Source: CANKHA01 sp035652315 (lineage in GTDB: Bacteria; Pseudomonadota; Alphaproteobacteria; Rhizobiales; Xanthobacteraceae). From it: 64,000 nucleotides of DNA. Under the pieces are notes generated by a model. It saw nothing but the letters and a program-made list of their open reading frames with translations. It was not told the DNA's origin and ran no database searches. Shown here piece by piece: positions 50,578 through 60,282 of the stretch. Within the stretch, counting starts at the first letter, position 1. Every line of letters begins with the position of its first letter. The stretch lies in the NCBI GenBank assembly GCA_035652315.1, contig DASREA010000035.1, forward strand, positions 80,688 through 144,687, read 5' to 3'. The position numbers and the translations under genes were made by a program.

Positions 50578-51596
50578 GCCGGCGGCCGCCACTCTTCATC
50601 CATGTTGGGCTGCGCAAGGCGGCGAGCACGACCTTGCAGAAAGGTCTCTTCGCTAAGCTGCCACAGATCAATCACTTCGGCATGTGGCTGAACGACACGA
50701 CGCGTTTTGCCGATCCGCAGGTATCCGATCTCATTCATCGCATCATCCTTAGCGACGGAGTCAATTACGACCGCGCCGCAGCGCGTGCTCTTGCCGATCA
50801 GGCGGTGCTTTCCAAGCTCGATCCCGCCAAGATCAACACGCTGTCCGATGAGAAGCTCGGCGGCTTTTGGCGCGGCTATGCCGACCGTCGCTTGATCGCC
50901 GAACGGCTTAAAGACGTGTTTGGCGATATTCGCATCATCCTGATGGTGCGCGAGCAGGTCGATCACTTCCTGGCCAATTACATCGCGCTCGGCGGCGAGT
51001 ATAAGCTCGCGCCCGACCGGCTGCGTGTGCGCCTGCCGGTCACCGATCATCTCGAATACATGATGCGCTACCCCGATTACGAGCAGCTCGGGCATCTCAA
51101 AGCGGGCCGCCTCGCCGGCATGTATGCCGATATCGTCGGCCGGGAGAATGTCTGCGTGCTGCTCTTCGAGGAGATGCGCGACGATCTTCCCGCATTTGCC
51201 AGGCGCATAGGCGGTTTCCTCGGCGTCGACGCGGCCGCGGTCGTTGCCTGTCTGTTGGGCCGGCACGAAAATCCGCGGCGGCAGACGCAGCTCATGCTCG
51301 CTTATCGCAGCCTGCGTTCGCATCTTTTCCCGGGCACCAGCTTGAGCGCGCTCCTACCGAAGTCGGTGCAGACGGGTTTTGAGCGCATGCTTGCGCGCGG
51401 AGCCAAGTCACACATCGCACTTCCTGCAGAGTGGATCGAGCGGCTGCGTGTTTACTATGCCGAGGACAACGCCCAGCTCGCCCGCAGCTTTGGGTTAGAT
51501 CTGGCGCGCTGGGGCTACGCCTTGCCCGGCGTAGCGCGGACGGCGACTTCCATTCAACCGCAGGCAAGCGGCGTTCTGATTCAGGAGGAGGGGTAG
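50574..51596 (+). CDS. Sulfotransferase-like protein
   Basis: This 340-residue protein starts with a P-loop-like PAPS site (FIHVGLRKAASTTLQKGLF) and has IILMVREQVDHFLANY in the position of the 3'-phosphate-binding motif. Such proteins sulfate sugars using PAPS. No PAPS synthesis gene is in the window. The start is a GTG that overlaps the preceding stop (GTGA). Similarity is weaker than for the two sulfotransferases at the end of the window, so the specific reaction is uncertain. Confidence 0.7.
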   Translation: MSRRPPLFIHVGLRKAASTTLQKGLFAKLPQINHFGMWLNDTTRFADPQVSDLIHRIILSDGVNYDRAAARALADQAVLSKLDPAKINTLSDEKLGGFWRGYADRRLIAERLKDVFGDIRIILMVREQVDHFLANYIALGGEYKLAPDRLRVRLPVTDHLEYMMRYPDYEQLGHLKAGRLAGMYADIVGRENVCVLLFEEMRDDLPAFARRIGGFLGVDAAAVVACLLGRHENPRRQTQLMLAYRSLRSHLFPGTSLSALLPKSVQTGFERMLARGAKSHIALPAEWIERLRVYYAEDNAQLARSFGLDLARWGYALPGVARTATSIQPQASGVLIQEEG

Positions 51597-51600
51597 CATC

Positions 51601-52686
51601 ATGGCTCGTGAGTTGTGGATCGACGGTGCCGAGATCAGTGACGCCAGCGATTGCTATGTCATCGCCGAGATCGGTCACAATCACCAAGGCAGCTTGGACG
51701 AATGCAAGCGCATGTTCGCGGTGGCCAAGGAGTGCGGGGCCAATGCAGTCAAGCTGCAGAAGCGTGACAACCGCGCGCTTTATACAAAGGCGATGTATGA
51801 CAGCCCGTATCTGCATCGCAACAGCTACGGTGCCACCTATGGCGAGCATCGCGAGAAGCTGGAATTCGGCCGTTCTGAATACGAGGCGCTGATCCGCCAT
51901 GCCAAGGAGCTTGGCATCACCTTCTTCTCGACGGCCTTTGACATTCCGAGCGCCGACTTCCTCGCCGCGCTCGACATGCCGGCTTACAAGATCGCTTCCG
52001 GCGATCTCACCAACATTCCGCTGCTGCGGCACGTCGCCAAACTCGGCAAGCCGATGATCATCAGCACCGGCGGCGGAACGATGGAAGACGTCGTGCGGGC
52101 CTATTACACGATCATGCCGCTGAACCGGCAGCTTGCGATCCTGCAATGCACCTCGGGCTATCCGGCGGAATTCGAGGAATTGAACCTCAAGGTCATTCAG
52201 ACTTTCCGCGATCGCTTCCCGGAAACGGTGATCGGGCTGTCTTCGCATGACAACGGCATCGCCATGGCGCTCGTCGGTTATGTGATGGGCGCGCGGATCG
52301 TGGAAAAGCATTTCACGCTCAATCGTGCGGCCAAGGGCACCGATCATGCCTTCTCGCTCACGCCGGAGGGTATGCACCGCATGGTGCGCGATCTGCGCCG
52401 CGCGCGCATTGCTGTCGGCGACGGCGTCAAGCGCACCTACGAAAGCGAGAAGGGGCCGCTCTATAAGATGGCCAAAGCGCTGGTCGCCGCGCGCGACTTG
52501 CCAGCGGGGCATGTGCTCACTCCCGCCGATCTCACGTTCAAGTCACCAAGCAACGGCTTGCCGCCCTACGAATACGATAACGTCCTCGGCATGCGCCTGA
52601 CCACGGCAGTGAAAGCCGACGACAGCATCAAGTACGAAATTCTCGAGCCGGCTGAGCCGGCGCGGCGCGTGGCGGCGGCGCAATAG
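51601..52686 (+). CDS. NeuB-family ulosonic acid synthase
   Basis: This 361-residue enzyme is a sialic-acid-synthase homologue. It begins CYVIAEIGHNHQGSLDECKR, has AVKLQKRDNRALYT, FFSTAFDIPSADFL, YKIASGDLTNIPLL and EKHFTLNRAAKGTDHAFS in the PEP-condensing TIM barrel, and a C-terminal antifreeze-like SAF domain (about 290-350). NeuB enzymes add PEP to an aldose to make a nine-carbon ulosonic acid. The usual amino-sugar-forming genes are absent nearby, so the acceptor sugar is unknown. GGAGGAGGGG precedes the ATG. Confidence 0.9.
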   Translation: MARELWIDGAEISDASDCYVIAEIGHNHQGSLDECKRMFAVAKECGANAVKLQKRDNRALYTKAMYDSPYLHRNSYGATYGEHREKLEFGRSEYEALIRHAKELGITFFSTAFDIPSADFLAALDMPAYKIASGDLTNIPLLRHVAKLGKPMIISTGGGTMEDVVRAYYTIMPLNRQLAILQCTSGYPAEFEELNLKVIQTFRDRFPETVIGLSSHDNGIAMALVGYVMGARIVEKHFTLNRAAKGTDHAFSLTPEGMHRMVRDLRRARIAVGDGVKRTYESEKGPLYKMAKALVAARDLPAGHVLTPADLTFKSPSNGLPPYEYDNVLGMRLTTAVKADDSIKYEILEPAEPARRVAAAQ

Positions 52687-52712
52687 AATCGTTGGGTTCG
52701 ATAAGCAGCCCG

Positions 52713-53537
52713 ATGAATATGGACGACGACGCGCTTTTTTCCCTGCGTGACCGCGTGATCGTGGTCACAGGCGGGGCAGGGCGGCTCGGCTCCGCCTTCT
52801 GCAAGGCGCTGGTGGCGCGGAACGCGCGCGTCGCCGTTTTCGATTCGCTTGAACCGGGCAAGGCGCGCGCCCGCTTCAATGGCATCGGGTCCAATTCGCG
52901 GCTGCGGTTCGAGCAGGTCGACGTCACCGATAACGCCTCGCTGCAGACGGCGCTTGATCGCGTGAGGGCGAATTGGGGCGACCCCCAGGGGCTCGTCAAT
53001 GCGGCCGCCATCGACGCGCCACCGGACGCACCACCGGAGGAAAACGGTCCCTTCGAGACCTATCCGGCCTCGTCCTGGGATCGCATCATGGCAGTGAATG
53101 TCAAAGGCGTGATGCTCTCCTGCCAAGTGATCGGCGCCGCCATGGCCAAGGCGGGCCGCGGCGCGATCGTCAATATCGCTTCCACCTACGGGGTAGTGTC
53201 GCCCGATCAGAGTCTCTATGACTATCGCCGCGCCCGCGGCGAAACATTCTACAAGCCTGTCGCCTATTCGGCATCGAAATCGGCGCTGCTCAATCTCACG
53301 CGCTACCTTGCGACCTATTGGGGACGCAAAGGCGTGCGGGTGAATACTTTGACGCCGGGCGGCGTCTTCGCCGGACAGGAGAAGGACTTTCTTGACGCCT
53401 ACGAGCGCCGCGTGCCCATGGGCCGCATGGCGCGCGAAAATGAGCTCGACGGCGCGGTGGTGTTCCTTCTTTCCGACGCGTCCTCCTATATGACGGGCGC
53501 CAATCTTGTCGTCGATGGCGGCTGGACCGCATGGTGA
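52713..53537 (+). CDS. SDR-family oxidoreductase
   Basis: This classical short-chain dehydrogenase of 274 residues has the cofactor motif VVTGGAGRLGSAFC, NIASTYGVVSPDQSLY with the catalytic Ser, and YSASKSALLNLTRYL with the catalytic Tyr and Lys; SSYMTGANLVVDGGW closes the domain. It probably oxidises or reduces a sugar intermediate of the local pathway. The start is uncertain: TTG 52692, ATG 52713 or ATG 52719. It is 26 bp after the NeuB-type gene. Confidence 0.87.
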   Translation: MNMDDDALFSLRDRVIVVTGGAGRLGSAFCKALVARNARVAVFDSLEPGKARARFNGIGSNSRLRFEQVDVTDNASLQTALDRVRANWGDPQGLVNAAAIDAPPDAPPEENGPFETYPASSWDRIMAVNVKGVMLSCQVIGAAMAKAGRGAIVNIASTYGVVSPDQSLYDYRRARGETFYKPVAYSASKSALLNLTRYLATYWGRKGVRVNTLTPGGVFAGQEKDFLDAYERRVPMGRMARENELDGAVVFLLSDASSYMTGANLVVDGGWTAW

Positions 53538-53541
53538 GCGC

Positions 53542-55041
53542 GTGAGCGAAGCAGTCGCAAAAATCAAACCAACGGCGCGGCCTTTTCCGGATCGCATAGG
53601 CAATTGGATCGCCGGTGTGGAAATGCCTGCCGCCTATGGCGAAGCGTTCGAAAAGATTTCGCCACACGACGGAAGCACGCTTTGCCGCGCCGCGCGTTCG
53701 CAGAAGCAGGACGTCGAGGCCGCCGTGGCGGCTGCCGCAGCGGCGCAGCCCGCTTGGGCGCAAATGCCGGCGGTGCAGCGCGGCGACATTCTGCATGCGA
53801 TTGCCATGGCGCTGGCCGCGCACACGGAAGACATGGCGCAAACGGTCGCGCTGGAAACCGGCAAGTCGCTGAAGGACGCGCGCGGTGAAACCAAGGGTGC
53901 GATCCAGCAGGCGCTGTTCATGGCGGGGGAAGGGATGCGCCTGTTCGGCCGCACCACGACCAGCGCCGGGGCGAACAAGCAGGCAATGACGCTGCGCGCG
54001 CCGCTCGGGGTCGCGGGCTTGATCATCGCCGCCAATACGCCGATCGCCAATGTGGCGTGGAAGGTTTTTCCGGCGCTCATTTGCGGCAACGCCGCAGTGT
54101 TGAAAGCGTCCGAAGACGCGCCAGCGACGGCTTGGCTGTTCGGCGAGATTGCGCGCGAAGCGGGCCTGCCCGATGGCGTACTCAACATCATCCAGGGACT
54201 TGGCGCCGAAGCCGGGCGGGCACTCGTTGCCGATCCGCGCGTCGCGGTGGTCAGCTTCACCGGCTCGACCGCGGTCGGGCGCGAGATCGCGCGCGTGGCC
54301 GGTGAGCGGCTGGCCAAGATCTCGCTTGAGCTTGGCGGCAAGAATCCGTTTGTCGTCTGCGACGATGCCGATCTCGACGCCGCGGTGGAATGGGTGGCAC
54401 TTTCAGCCTTCAGCAATGCCGGGCAGCGCTGCGCCTCAGGCAGCCGCGTCATCGTATTCGATGCGGTCTACGATGCCTTCAAGGCCAAGCTTCTCGAGCG
54501 CACGCGCAAGCTGAAGGTCGGCCCCACCGACAATGATGACTTCGGCCCGGTGATCAACGAACGTCAGCTAACGGCCATGCTCGCCGCCATCGAGCGCGCC
54601 CGCGCGGCCGGCGCTTCCGTGCTCATCGGCGGCACGCGCTTGAGGGACCCAGGGCATGCCCAGGGGTGTTACCTCGCGCCGACCATCATCGAAGGCGCCG
54701 GCGTGGCCGACGAGATTTCCGTCAAGGAATTGTTCGGGCCGATCCTCTGCCTCTACCGCGTCAAGGATTTCGAAGGCGCTCTCGCGCTCGCCAACGATTC
54801 GCCTTACGGTCTGACCGCCTGCATCCATACGCGCAGCTTGGATCGGGCCTCGGAATTCATCCGGCGCGCCGAGGCGGGCACGGTTTCGGTCAATGCCGGC
54901 ACCTATGGCAGCGAGCCGCACATGCCTTTCGGCGGTGTCAAGCAGTCGGGCAACGGCAGCCGCGAGCCAGGCACCGAAGCGATCGACTTCTATTCTAATC
55001 TCAAGAACGTCTACATCACCACGAATCCGGCGCGTGTCTGA
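53542..55041 (+). CDS. NAD(P)-dependent aldehyde dehydrogenase
   Basis: This 499-residue protein (GTG start at 53542, five bases after the SDR stop codon) has all ALDH landmarks: NTPIANVAWKVFPAL, FTGSTAVGREIARVAG, ELGGKNPFVVCDDAD with the general-base Glu, NAGQRCASGS with the catalytic Cys, and PFGGVKQSGNGSREPG. It oxidises an aldehyde to an acid. Being co-encoded with a DapA-like lyase and NeuB/NeuA homologues, its substrate may be a sugar-derived semialdehyde (inference). Confidence 0.9.
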   Translation: MSEAVAKIKPTARPFPDRIGNWIAGVEMPAAYGEAFEKISPHDGSTLCRAARSQKQDVEAAVAAAAAAQPAWAQMPAVQRGDILHAIAMALAAHTEDMAQTVALETGKSLKDARGETKGAIQQALFMAGEGMRLFGRTTTSAGANKQAMTLRAPLGVAGLIIAANTPIANVAWKVFPALICGNAAVLKASEDAPATAWLFGEIAREAGLPDGVLNIIQGLGAEAGRALVADPRVAVVSFTGSTAVGREIARVAGERLAKISLELGGKNPFVVCDDADLDAAVEWVALSAFSNAGQRCASGSRVIVFDAVYDAFKAKLLERTRKLKVGPTDNDDFGPVINERQLTAMLAAIERARAAGASVLIGGTRLRDPGHAQGCYLAPTIIEGAGVADEISVKELFGPILCLYRVKDFEGALALANDSPYGLTACIHTRSLDRASEFIRRAEAGTVSVNAGTYGSEPHMPFGGVKQSGNGSREPGTEAIDFYSNLKNVYITTNPARV

Positions 55042-55790
55042 TGTCGAACGAACCACGCGTTCTTGCGGTGATTCCCGCCCGCGGCGGTTCCAAGCGATTT
55101 CCGCGCAAGAACGTCTATCCGCTGCGCGGTCATCCGCTCATTGCCTATACGATCAAGGCGGCGGCCGACGCGCGCCGCGTGACGGACTGGTTAGTTTCGA
55201 CCGACGATGACGAAATTGCTGAAGTGGCGCGGCGCTACGGCGCGCCGGTGCCGTTCAAGCGGCCGGCCGATCTCGCCGGCGACGCCGATCGCAACAATGT
55301 CGTCGTGCGCCATGCCATGGATTTTATGGAAGCCAAGACCGGCCGTCGCTACGACATCCTGATCCTGCTTCAACCGACCTGTCCGATCCGCAGTGCCGCG
55401 CATATCGATCAGGCGGTGGAACTGCTATGGGCCTCGCCGCTGGAGACGCTGGCGAGCGTCGGCCCGCCGATCAAGAAGCGCGACCCCAACGTCAAAGCCA
55501 TCCGCAACGGTGAGCTGGTGCCTTACAACGAGCGCGAGAATCCGGCGCAGTGGGACGCCGCGCACATTTATAATGCTTCGATCTATGCCATGAAGCGGGA
55601 TTTCTTCCTGCGCGAGAACAGTTTCGTCTCGCAGCATTCGGTACCGCTCGTCATGGATCGGTTTCATTCCGCCGACATCGACGAGAGGGTCGATGCCGTC
55701 GTGGTGGAAGCCTATTTCGATCACCTCGGGCTTGATCCCTTCGGCGACCGCGAGCCTGTGCGCTCCGCGGGCGCAGGGCAGCGCGGGTAG
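55041..55790 (+). CDS. CMP-ulosonic acid synthetase (NeuA/PseF-like)
   Basis: This 249-residue cytidylyltransferase has AVIPARGGSKRFPRKN near residue 10, the CTP-binding motif, and LILLQPTCPIRS near residue 110. It would activate the ulosonic acid made by the NeuB-type enzyme as a CMP-sugar. The sugar is unknown. The start codon overlaps the ALDH stop (TGATG). Confidence 0.9.
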   Translation: MSNEPRVLAVIPARGGSKRFPRKNVYPLRGHPLIAYTIKAAADARRVTDWLVSTDDDEIAEVARRYGAPVPFKRPADLAGDADRNNVVVRHAMDFMEAKTGRRYDILILLQPTCPIRSAAHIDQAVELLWASPLETLASVGPPIKKRDPNVKAIRNGELVPYNERENPAQWDAAHIYNASIYAMKRDFFLRENSFVSQHSVPLVMDRFHSADIDERVDAVVVEAYFDHLGLDPFGDREPVRSAGAGQRG

Positions 55791-55822
55791 CCCACAGCGC
55801 AAATTCGTATCGGGAGGAAATC

Positions 55823-56752
55823 ATGCAGAAGTGTCGCGAGCTGAAAGGCGTCATACCGGTGGTGCAGACGCCGGTGCACGAAGACGGGTCGATCGATATC
55901 AAGGGCTGCGAGCGGCTCATCGACTTCCTCATCGAAAGGAAAGTCGGCGGCCTGTGGGTGCTCGGCACCGGCAGTGAGGACATGAATCTGAGCTTCGAAA
56001 AGCGGCTGACCGTGGCGCGCGCCATGACCAAGGCCAATGCCGGCCGGCTGCCGCTGATTCTCGGTGCCGGATTCTTTTGCATGGACGACACCTTCGCCTT
56101 CGTCGAGGCCACCAAGGATCTCGAGTTCGACGCCTATCACGTCATGCCCTATCATCCGGTGATGGGTCTCGATGGCGTCGAGAAATTCTATCGCGACATC
56201 GCCGACAACGTACCGAAGCCGCTGTGGATGTACCTGAGTGGCAATTGGTGCCGATACTATCCGCCGGATTTCGTGCGCCGCCTGAAGCCGCATCCGAATA
56301 TCGCCGGCATCAAGTTCAGCTCGAGCCGCACCACTGACCAGATCAACGTGATCGGCATGGCGGAACCGGGCTTCCAGGTGATCACCGCGGTGGCGACGCA
56401 ATTCATCATGGTGCTTTCCGTCGGCGTCGCCGGCAGCACGACAAGCCTCGCCGGCGCCATTCCAGAGCCGCTGCAGGAGATCTACGACCTCTACAAAGCC
56501 GGCAAGCAGAAAGAAGCGCTGGCGGCGCAGCACAAGTTCAATAGCTTCCAGTCGCGTTTTCCGAAGCGCGCGCGGGAGTGGAACTTCCTCACCGGGGCGC
56601 ATGAGAAATACATCCTGTCACTGCGCGGCATCTGCAAACCCTGCATGACCTCTTATTACACGCCGCTCGACAAGGATGAGCAGGCGCAGATGCGCGCCGC
56701 GCTCGAGGAGTTCGGCTACATGAAATACATCAAGGAGCCGGTGGCGGCGTAA
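55823..56752 (+). CDS. DapA-family (DHDPS/NAL-like) lyase
   Basis: This 309-residue class I aldolase-fold enzyme has TPVHEDGSIDIKGCERLIDF, VLGTGSEDMNLS, the catalytic Lys164 in AGIKFSS and Tyr137 in WMYLSG. Members cleave or form 2-keto acids via a Schiff base with pyruvate. Here it could cleave or make a keto-deoxy acid or supply an aldehyde for the local pathway. GGGAGGAAATC is an excellent ribosome-binding site. Confidence 0.85.
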   Translation: MQKCRELKGVIPVVQTPVHEDGSIDIKGCERLIDFLIERKVGGLWVLGTGSEDMNLSFEKRLTVARAMTKANAGRLPLILGAGFFCMDDTFAFVEATKDLEFDAYHVMPYHPVMGLDGVEKFYRDIADNVPKPLWMYLSGNWCRYYPPDFVRRLKPHPNIAGIKFSSSRTTDQINVIGMAEPGFQVITAVATQFIMVLSVGVAGSTTSLAGAIPEPLQEIYDLYKAGKQKEALAAQHKFNSFQSRFPKRAREWNFLTGAHEKYILSLRGICKPCMTSYYTPLDKDEQAQMRAALEEFGYMKYIKEPVAA

Positions 56753-56792
56753 TGGCCGCCGGCTCTGCAATCTCAGCGAAGCCGCCTCCCTC

Positions 56793-58358
56793 TTGGACGA
56801 CCGCGTGAATCCCGGAAGCCTCACCCGCGAGCCTCACCCGCTCGCCAATCGGCGCGTGCTGTTCCTGCCCAAGAACAGCCGTACGCCGTATTTCGCCGCG
56901 CTGCTCGCGGCGGCGCGCCGCGAGTTTGGGTGGCAGGTCGCCGTAGTGGGCCCGGCGCGGCATGCGGCAGCATGGCGCGAGGCGGCCGACAGCCTCACCG
57001 AGCCGCCGGAGTTCAGCGCGCCGCAATCATGGGAAAGCGACAAAGTCCGCTGTGCGGCGGTCGATGCCTTCATCGCGGCCTGCGAAAGCGCGACCGGCAC
57101 CTCGGCCGGCCGCATCATCCTTGCCGGCGAGCGCGATCTCGGCCGCGGCTTTTCCCGCGGCAACTTCCATTGGTTCCACAACAAAATGGCGCGGCGTGTG
57201 CTGCAGGATACGGCGGAGCCAGCCCGGATCGTGCGTCGCATCTTCGCCTTCGCCAAGGAGACCTTGGAAAAGACGCGGCCGGATTTGGTATTGGCCGGTG
57301 AATGGGCCGATCCGCTGTGCTTTGCCTTTTCGCTCGCCGCGCGCGAGATGGGCATTCCTTGCGTCGTCAACCGCCAGTCAAAGCTCTGGAGCGGTCGCTG
57401 CTACTGGTCGGCCGATCCCCTGATGTATAACGAGGCGGCGCGCGAGCGCGCGACGATGCTACGCGCCGCAACGGCGCCGGTGCAGGAGCGTTCCAAGCAG
57501 CATATCGCCGAATTCCGCTCGCGACCGAAGACGCTCGGCTACGTGCAGCACAATTGGAACGCGATCGACCGCCGCGGCTGGCTTTTCGAGCACATCGATT
57601 TCGCGCGGCTCCTCGCGGCGCAACTTCGCTATCACATCGCCGGTCGCAGCGGGCCGACGCCGAAGCCAGCGCTGCGGGTGCTCGGCGGATTTTACCGCCG
57701 CAGTTATCTGCGGTTGCGCCAGGTAAGGCTGTTCCGCCGCATCAGCGAAGAAGAGTTGGCCAAGAAGCGCTACATCTACGTAGCCATGCATAAGGATCCT
57801 GAGCAGGCGCTGAACTATCAGGCACCGTTCTGGTCCAACCAATACAGCACCGTCTCGTTGTTAGCTGGATTGCTGCCGGATGGTTTCAGCTTGCTGGTGC
57901 GCGAGCACCGCAACAACCGTGGGCGGCGGCCGACGCGCTACTATAAAGACTTGCGCCGGCTTCCAGGGGTGGTGCTGATCGACGGTCTCGACGATCAGTT
58001 CAAATACATCCGCAACGCGGAGCTCGTCGTCTCCGAGAACGGCACTAGCGGCTGGGAAGGCCTGCTGCTGTCGCGGCGGGTCATCGTGCTCGATCGATGC
58101 TTTTACAGTGCGGCCGGTCTTGCGCGGCATGTCACGGAGCCTGGTGCGCTAGCTGAGATCGTGCTCGAGATGCTGCGGCAGCCGCCGACGCCGGATGCAA
58201 GACAGCACGACCTCAATCTCGGTTGGATTCTCGACGCCGAATGGCAGACGAGCGTGCCGGTGGATGAGCCGACATCCGCCGCAAACTTCGACCTGCTTGC
58301 TGCTGTTCTCCACAAGCCCGCCATGGGCAGGCGCGAAACCATAGCTGTGAGTGCATGA
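56793..58358 (+). CDS. Capsule-synthesis-like glycan protein, copy A
   Basis: This 521-residue protein is related to the gene at 60283. The C-terminal half has KRYIYVAMHKDPEQALNYQA, FWSNQYSTVSLLAGLLP and VVSENGTSGWEGLLLSRRV, a pattern resembling Capsule_synth (KpsC/KpsS-type) glycosyltransferases. I have not identified a catalytic residue with certainty. It may transfer the CMP-activated sugar (inference). The TTG start is uncertain; GTG 56805 is possible. Its end overlaps the transketolase start (ATGA). Confidence 0.65.
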   Translation: MDDRVNPGSLTREPHPLANRRVLFLPKNSRTPYFAALLAAARREFGWQVAVVGPARHAAAWREAADSLTEPPEFSAPQSWESDKVRCAAVDAFIAACESATGTSAGRIILAGERDLGRGFSRGNFHWFHNKMARRVLQDTAEPARIVRRIFAFAKETLEKTRPDLVLAGEWADPLCFAFSLAAREMGIPCVVNRQSKLWSGRCYWSADPLMYNEAARERATMLRAATAPVQERSKQHIAEFRSRPKTLGYVQHNWNAIDRRGWLFEHIDFARLLAAQLRYHIAGRSGPTPKPALRVLGGFYRRSYLRLRQVRLFRRISEEELAKKRYIYVAMHKDPEQALNYQAPFWSNQYSTVSLLAGLLPDGFSLLVREHRNNRGRRPTRYYKDLRRLPGVVLIDGLDDQFKYIRNAELVVSENGTSGWEGLLLSRRVIVLDRCFYSAAGLARHVTEPGALAEIVLEMLRQPPTPDARQHDLNLGWILDAEWQTSVPVDEPTSAANFDLLAAVLHKPAMGRRETIAVSA

Positions 58359-60280
58359 ACGACAATCTTCAATTCGTCCCGGTCTCCGAGTTTGAGCGCG
58401 TGCGCAAGCTCAATGCTGAGAATTTTGCGCGCGCTGCGTTGTTTGCCGATCTCTGCCGGCTGAACACGCTGTCAATGATTGCCTATGCCGGATCGGGCCA
58501 TATCGGCTCGAGCTTCAGCTCGCTGGATATCGTCGCCTGGCTGTTCCTCAACGAGCTGCAGCCGCCGCCGGGCAGCACCAACGGCAGCGGCGACCTTTAT
58601 TTCTCCTCGAAGGGACACGACGCGCCTGGCCTCTATGCGGCGATGATCGCCTGCGGGCAATTGCCGGCCGACGGGCTGCGCAAGCTGCGGCGGCTCGGCG
58701 GTCTGCCTGGTCATCCGGATGTCGGCACGCCGCACATGGTGGCCAACACCGGCTCGCTGGGCATGGGTATTTCCAAGGCGAAGGGTATGCTCTTTGCCGA
58801 TCGCTTGCTCGGCCGCGATCGCCGCATCTTTGTCATGACCGGCGACGGCGAATTGCAGGAGGGGCAGATCTGGGAATCGCTTGTCTCCGCTGCCAATCAT
58901 CGCCTCGGCCAGCTGACTGTCATTGTCGATCATAACAAGCTGCAGTCGGATACCTGGGTGGCGCGCACCAGCGATCTCGGCGATCTCGAAGCGAAGTTCG
59001 CGGCCTTCGGCTGGCATGTGGAGCGCTGCGACGGGCACGATTTTCCCGACCTTGCCGGCGCGCTCGACCGGCTGCGACATATGACGGACAGGCCCAAAGT
59101 CGTCATTGCCGATACGGTGAAAGGCAAGGGCGTCTCCTTCATGGAGTCGAGCGCTTTCGGACGCGACGAGAAGCTTTACCGCTACCACTCGGGCGCGCCT
59201 TCGCCGGAAGATTATGTACGCGCGGCCGACGAATTGATCAGCCGCGCCAACCGCGCGCTCGATCTCGCCGGCGCCGAGCCCTTGCGTCTGGAGGGCGTGG
59301 CGCGGCCGAGCCGCGCGGTCCCACGCGCGCCGGAAAAGCTCGTGGCCGCCTATAGCGACGCTCTGGTGGCGCAGGCCGAGCGCAACGACCGCATCGTCGC
59401 GCTCGACGGCGACCTCGTGCTCGACACCGGCTTAATTCCTTTCACCGAGCGCTTTCCCAATCGCTTCTTGGAGTGCGGCATCGCCGAGATGGACATGGTC
59501 TCGCAGGCCGGCGGCATGGCGCTGCAGGGCTTGCTGCCAGTCGTGCACTCCTTCGCGTGCTTCCTGATCGCGCGTCCTGTCGAGCAGATCTACAACAATG
59601 CCTCCGAGCGCCGGAAAGTGATCTATGTCGGCTCGCTTGCCGGACTGCTGCCGGCCGGGCCCGGCCATTCGCACCAGGCGGTGAACGACATTTCCGTGTT
59701 GAGCGCCATTCCTGGCCTTGAGTTGGTCGAGCCCTGCTGCGCAGCGGAAGTTGCGCCCCTCTTTGATTATCTTGTGAACCGAGCGCCGGGCAGCGGCTAT
59801 CTGCGCCTAGTCTCAATTCCATGCGAAATTCCATACAGTCTGCCAAAAGATTATCGCCCCGCGCCTGGCCGCGGCGTCGAACTGCGCGAGGGCAAAGACG
59901 CGGCGATCATCGGCTACGGACCGGTGCTGCTGCCGCAGGCATGGCGCGCGGCAGAGCTTCTAAAGGAGCGGCATGGCATCGAGGTGGCGGTGATCAACCT
60001 CCCGTGGCTCGCCCAGGTCGACCCCGAATGGCTAAGGGGCGTCGTCGAAAGCCGTCGCGCCGTGTTCACACTCGACAATCATCTGGCCAATGGCGGGCAG
60101 GGTATACGCATCGCTGCGGTGCTCGCGGGGCTTGGCGTCGCCAAGACACCGACGCTGCGACACTTCGCAATCCACGACTTTCCGGCTTGCGGGCAGAACG
60201 ATGAAGTGCTGCGGGCCCATGGCCTCGATGCGGAAAGCCTCGCGGCAAGCATGGCCGCGAGCCTCGGCAAAGGTCATTGA
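58355..60280 (+). CDS. Transketolase (single-chain)
   Basis: This 641-residue enzyme has both TPP-binding and pyrimidine domains in one chain. GSGHIGSSFSSLDIV has His49, VMTGDGELQEGQIWE with the metal-binding Asp near residue 164 and Asn194 follows in VDHNKLQ, and FLECGIAEMDMVSQAGGMAL carries the catalytic Glu of the second domain. It transfers two-carbon ketol units. Its place between two capsule-synthesis-like genes, not with pentose-phosphate genes, suggests a dedicated role in making an unusual higher-carbon sugar (inference). Confidence 0.88.
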   Translation: MNDNLQFVPVSEFERVRKLNAENFARAALFADLCRLNTLSMIAYAGSGHIGSSFSSLDIVAWLFLNELQPPPGSTNGSGDLYFSSKGHDAPGLYAAMIACGQLPADGLRKLRRLGGLPGHPDVGTPHMVANTGSLGMGISKAKGMLFADRLLGRDRRIFVMTGDGELQEGQIWESLVSAANHRLGQLTVIVDHNKLQSDTWVARTSDLGDLEAKFAAFGWHVERCDGHDFPDLAGALDRLRHMTDRPKVVIADTVKGKGVSFMESSAFGRDEKLYRYHSGAPSPEDYVRAADELISRANRALDLAGAEPLRLEGVARPSRAVPRAPEKLVAAYSDALVAQAERNDRIVALDGDLVLDTGLIPFTERFPNRFLECGIAEMDMVSQAGGMALQGLLPVVHSFACFLIARPVEQIYNNASERRKVIYVGSLAGLLPAGPGHSHQAVNDISVLSAIPGLELVEPCCAAEVAPLFDYLVNRAPGSGYLRLVSIPCEIPYSLPKDYRPAPGRGVELREGKDAAIIGYGPVLLPQAWRAAELLKERHGIEVAVINLPWLAQVDPEWLRGVVESRRAVFTLDNHLANGGQGIRIAAVLAGLGVAKTPTLRHFAIHDFPACGQNDEVLRAHGLDAESLAASMAASLGKGH

Positions 60281-60282
60281 TC

